From NCBI GenBank assembly GCA_963819975.1, contig CAWFYE010000004.1:62001-126000 (forward strand): DNA of 64,000 bases, read 5' to 3'. Below the pieces are notes generated by a model. That model had not been told where the DNA came from. It saw only the letters and a list, made by a program, of their open reading frames with translations, and ran no database searches. The DNA comes from Palsa-1392 sp963819975 (GTDB lineage: Bacteria > Verrucomicrobiota > Verrucomicrobiia > Chthoniobacterales > UBA10450). Every line of letters begins with the position of its first letter. Within the stretch, counting starts at the first letter, position 1. The position numbers and the translations under genes are program-made. Shown here piece after piece: positions 61,373 through 64,000 of this stretch.

Positions 61373-62917
61373 ATGATTACCGTAATGCGCAAGCACCATA
61401 AGGTCCTGATGATCATCATCACGGCCCTCGTCTGTATTTCCTTCTCCTGGTATTGGAACAAGACGGATTTCGCGCAGATAGGCGACGGCACCGTCGGCAA
61501 GATCTACGACCGCAGCGTTTCTCAGGTCGAAATGCAGCGCAACATGCGCCTCCTCCGACTCGGCAGCCAGCTCGGGATGCGTGATCTGTTGACGGAATTA
61601 ACCGCCGGCGCGCAGACCGAGACCGAGGCATTCGAGAAATTTTCCTGGAACCTGATGGTGTTGCGCCACGAAGCCGCGCAGATGGGAATCAAGCCGAGCA
61701 CGAGCGAGATCGCGGACGCGATCAAGGCGCTGCCCGCCTTCCAGGGTGAAGGCGGCTTCGACGCCACTCGCTACACCAATTTCGTCGACCAGGCCCTCGC
61801 GCCGATGGGTTTCAGCGAGGCGCAGCTCGAAGAACTGGCGGCCGACCAGATCATGCTCCAACGGGTGAAGAAAATCCTGAGTGCCGGCGTCAGCATCCCG
61901 GAGGCGGAAATGCGGAGTAATTACGAGCAGGCCAACGCGAAAATGGATGTGAGCGTGATCCGTTTCCGGTCCGACGATTTCGCGAAGGACGCGACGGTGA
62001 ACGATGACGAGATCGCGAAATATTACGAAGAGCAAAAGGCGCAGTTGAAATCGGACGAGAAACGGAAGGTCAAGTTCGTCGAATTTGGCTTGACCGAAGA
62101 ACAAAAGAAACTGACCGGCAAAGAGCGGATCGACGCTCTGCAAAAGCTGGCCGACCGGGCGAACGATTTCACCGACGCGCTGCAGACGAAGGGCACCGAC
62201 TTCGACCAGGCGGTGGCAAAATTTCAACTCACCCCGAAAGAGACGGGCGAATTCAGCAAAGAGTCGCCCGATCCGCAACTGGCGGGAAACCCGCCGCTCG
62301 TGGCGGCGGCCTTTGCCCTCACAAAAGAAGCGCCGAACAGCGACGCTCTGCAGACGAAAGACGGTTTTGACATCGTGCATCTGATTCAGGTGGACCCGTC
62401 TCATCCGCTCACGCTCGAGGAAGCGCGGCCGAAAATTGTCGAAGCGCTGAAGAAGCGCAACACCCGGCAAATGCTCACGACGAAGGCGAGCGAAACCGCC
62501 GGAAAACTGCGCGACGAACTGAAGAACGGCAAGCCGGTGCCGGAAGCCGCGACCGCGGCCGGTGTGCAGGCGGAAAAACTCCCTGCGTTTGCCCTCGCCG
62601 ACGCGATGCCCGGGGCCTCGCCGGCACCGAGTCCGGAACCGAAGAATGAGAATCCGGACATGCCCTACATCAAACGATCAGCGAGCGACCTGAGCCCCGG
62701 CGAGGTGAGCGACTTTGTCAGCACTCCAAGCGGCGGCTTGCTTGTGATCCTGGAGAAACGAGAAAAGGTCGATCCGGCGCAGTTTGAGAAAGCGCGGGCG
62801 GAACTGGAAAGCCGCGCGATGGAGAACCAGAGCCAGATTGTGTTTTACGAATGGCTGCGCGAACGGCGCCGGGAAGCGGGCGTTCCGGAAACAAAAACTC
62901 CGACAACGCCCGGTTAG
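61373..62917 (+). CDS. PpiD/SurA-like membrane-anchored peptidyl-prolyl isomerase
   Basis: The 514-residue protein has an N-terminal TM anchor (about 10-27, VLMIIITALVCISFSW), a SurA_N-type helical chaperone domain (30-210, with IGDGTVGKIYDRSVSQ and LMVLRHEAAQMGI), and a divergent PPIase-like region (210-345, with FVEFGLTEEQ, FSKESPDPQ and GFDIVHLIQV), followed by a helical and Pro/Ala-rich tail. The build matches PpiD-type periplasmic foldases that assist outer-membrane or secreted proteins. Whether the PPIase site is active is unclear. Start choices are ATG 61373 or 61385. It follows dop after a repeat element, so the two may not be in one operon. Confidence 0.85.
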   Translation: MITVMRKHHKVLMIIITALVCISFSWYWNKTDFAQIGDGTVGKIYDRSVSQVEMQRNMRLLRLGSQLGMRDLLTELTAGAQTETEAFEKFSWNLMVLRHEAAQMGIKPSTSEIADAIKALPAFQGEGGFDATRYTNFVDQALAPMGFSEAQLEELAADQIMLQRVKKILSAGVSIPEAEMRSNYEQANAKMDVSVIRFRSDDFAKDATVNDDEIAKYYEEQKAQLKSDEKRKVKFVEFGLTEEQKKLTGKERIDALQKLADRANDFTDALQTKGTDFDQAVAKFQLTPKETGEFSKESPDPQLAGNPPLVAAAFALTKEAPNSDALQTKDGFDIVHLIQVDPSHPLTLEEARPKIVEALKKRNTRQMLTTKASETAGKLRDELKNGKPVPEAATAAGVQAEKLPAFALADAMPGASPAPSPEPKNENPDMPYIKRSASDLSPGEVSDFVSTPSGGLLVILEKREKVDPAQFEKARAELESRAMENQSQIVFYEWLRERRREAGVPETKTPTTPG

Positions 62918-62987
62918 CAGCGACACTTCGTTCGTCCGCTGAGATGGCGGACGCCACAAATGCGGGCGATATTCGCCTAGCGAATCC

Positions 62988-63317
62988 ATGGAATCGGTCG
63001 ACGAAATCTTTGACGACGCGAACGGCGACCTCGCGGTCGGCGAGTTAGAGGGCGCGGTTGAAAAATACCGCCGCTGCGTCGAACTCGACCCGCAATTTTT
63101 TGACGGCTGGCACGCGCTCGGGATGGCTCTGATGAAGCTTGGGCGTTTCCCGGAAGCGATCGAGGCCGGAAAAAAGACGGTGGCGCTCAAGCCTAACGAC
63201 CAGATCGGCTGGACGAGTCTCTCGTTATTCTACAACCGCAACGGCGACATCAAGGAAGCCGAAGCCGCGGGGACAAAGGCGAAGATTTTGTCCTGGGGCG
63301 GGAAAATCGCCTTGTAG
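62988..63317 (+). CDS. TPR-repeat protein
   Basis: The 109-residue protein has three TPR units: about 9-42 (GDLAVGELEGAVEKYRRCVE), 43-76 (GWHALGMALMKLGRFPEAIE) and 77-105 (GWTSLSLFYNRNGDIKEAEA). It is soluble and lacks a signal peptide, so it is probably a small adaptor. It lies 70 bases after the PpiD-like gene; its TAG stop is part of the following repeat element. Confidence 0.85.
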   Translation: MESVDEIFDDANGDLAVGELEGAVEKYRRCVELDPQFFDGWHALGMALMKLGRFPEAIEAGKKTVALKPNDQIGWTSLSLFYNRNGDIKEAEAAGTKAKILSWGGKIAL

Positions 63318-63416
63318 ACCTCTCCCTCTGGGAGACGTGGCGGTCAGCACCGCGGCAGGTGGGATTCGTCGGGCGTCTGAAGTTTCTCCCGCGTTTCGCA
63401 GAGCGAAACGTCTACA
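63313..63416. repeat. REP/BIME-like intergenic element, copy 3
   Basis: The element starts TGTAGACCTCTCCCTCTGGG (hairpin CTCCC-TCT-GGGAG) and ends CGTTTCGCAGAGCGAAACG followed by TCTACA; the last part is a perfect hairpin with a TCT (complement AGA) loop. Ends are inverted TGTAGAC/GTCTACA. Located between convergent genes, it may also act as a bidirectional terminator. Confidence 0.7.
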
Positions 63417-63431
63417 GGAGGCGCGCTCGAG

Positions 63432-64000
63432 TTACTTCCCCGCCCAGCGATAAAAGCTCTGGTAGTGCCCAACGCCGCTGAGGTAGTTCACGTAGGTCGC
63501 CAAGGCTAGAAGCGGGAAATTTTGGCGGTACATGTCGTACTTCAAATAAAAGACCCGGGGAAAGCCGGTCCCGGTGATTTCGAGCTCGTTCCAGGCGCCA
63601 TCTTCGCGCTGGGTCTCGAGCAAGTAGCGCAGACCGCGCTGCACGCTCGGCCGATCGAGGTCTCCGCAGGCGCAGAGGCCCATCAAGGCCCAGGCGGTTT
63701 GTGAGGCGGTGCTGGCGCCTTTGCCTTTCAAATCCGGATTCTCATACGAGGCGCACGATTCTCCCCAGCCGCCGTCGTCATTCTGACAGCTCTCCAGCCA
63801 GTCGCGTCCGCGCAAAATCCAATCCTCGGTCATGTCCTCATTGATCGCGCGAAGCCCACGGAGTACCTGCCAGGTGCCATAAATGTAGTTCACGCCCCAG
63901 CGACCGTACCAGGAACCATCGTCTTCCTGCGTCTCGCGTAGATAACGGACCGCTCTGCGCACAAGCGGCCGGCCGGGATTGAAGCCGATGTAGCCTAACA
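63432..64000 (-). CDS. shc: Squalene-hopene cyclase, C-terminal part
   Basis: About 189 codons of the 3' part of the gene are in the window; the frame is open to the right edge, so the start lies beyond it. Visible QW-type repeats include QEDDGSWYGRWGVNYIYGTW, QNDDGGWGES and QREDGAWNE, and the ending is GVGHYQSFYRWAGK. These match the C-terminal domain of squalene-hopene cyclases, membrane-associated enzymes making hopanoids from squalene. The catalytic DxDD motif lies upstream, outside the window. Hopanoid synthesis is common in Verrucomicrobia and other soil bacteria. Confidence 0.92.
   Translation of the reverse strand, partial: LGYIGFNPGRPLVRRAVRYLRETQEDDGSWYGRWGVNYIYGTWQVLRGLRAINEDMTEDWILRGRDWLESCQNDDGGWGESCASYENPDLKGKGASTASQTAWALMGLCACGDLDRPSVQRGLRYLLETQREDGAWNELEITGTGFPRVFYLKYDMYRQNFPLLALATYVNYLSGVGHYQSFYRWAGK

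Overview
The window looks like a chromosome piece from a GC-rich, Gram-negative soil-type bacterium, most likely of the phylum Verrucomicrobiota (Chthoniobacter/Spartobacteria-like). This is an inference from content: a TonB receptor ending in a C-terminal aromatic residue, a DUF5069 protein, a Pup-deamidase-type (Dop) gene outside Actinobacteria, a C-terminal surface-protein domain that I know mainly from Verrucomicrobia, a squalene-hopene cyclase, and a sigma factor / Ser-Thr kinase / kelch-protein operon of the planctomycete-verrucomicrobial kind. No rRNA or marker gene is present to settle it.

Region 1 (1-23.4 kb) is a dense two-component island. It holds hybrid and multi-PAS histidine kinases, single receivers, two tandem double-receiver proteins on the minus strand and one NarL/LuxR-type regulator (664-1317), the only recognisable DNA-binding output. 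The segment 13.07-14.14 kb is full of indels (a dead kinase and a dead receiver), a terminal receiver is frameshifted near 7,995, and a broken PilT-like ATPase lies at 16.8-17.5 kb.

Region 2 (23.6-44.0 kb) is the most remarkable part: eleven plus-strand genes, nearly all overlapping or spaced by a few bases. In order they are a TonB-dependent receptor, a YfiR-like periplasmic protein, a CHASE8-HAMP-PAS histidine kinase, an ABM-fold monooxygenase, a cobalamin-binding protein with the Wx9EH signature of CarH-type B12 photoreceptors, a PAS kinase, KaiC, KaiB, a six-PAS kinase, a membrane-bound PAS kinase, and a hybrid kinase with receivers and an Hpt domain. No kaiA is seen. Three of the kinases carry almost identical catalytic cores. 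My reading is a KaiBC timing or state-switch module fed by envelope (YfiR/CHASE8), possibly light or cobalamin (B12 protein) and PAS inputs, and read out by phosphorelay.

Region 3 (44.0-49.9 kb) is scarred: a direct repeat of the kinase 3' end flanks about 1.2 kb containing two receiver-gene remnants and a DUF2721 membrane protein. Then come two receiver proteins, an IS110-family transposase remnant, a YbjN-like gene and a decayed surface-protein gene. A tRNA-Arg(ACG) follows.

Region 4 (50.3-64 kb) is ordinary chromosome: a minus-strand operon of ECF-type sigma factor, Ser/Thr kinase with TPRs and an exported kelch/Ig/carbohydrate-binding-like protein; then a glycosyltransferase-like gene, pterin carbinolamine dehydratase, a small membrane protein, DUF5069, dop, a PpiD/SurA-like foldase, a TPR protein and the 3' part of a squalene-hopene cyclase. 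Three intergenic hairpin elements with TGTAGA-type ends sit between these genes and often supply their stop codons.
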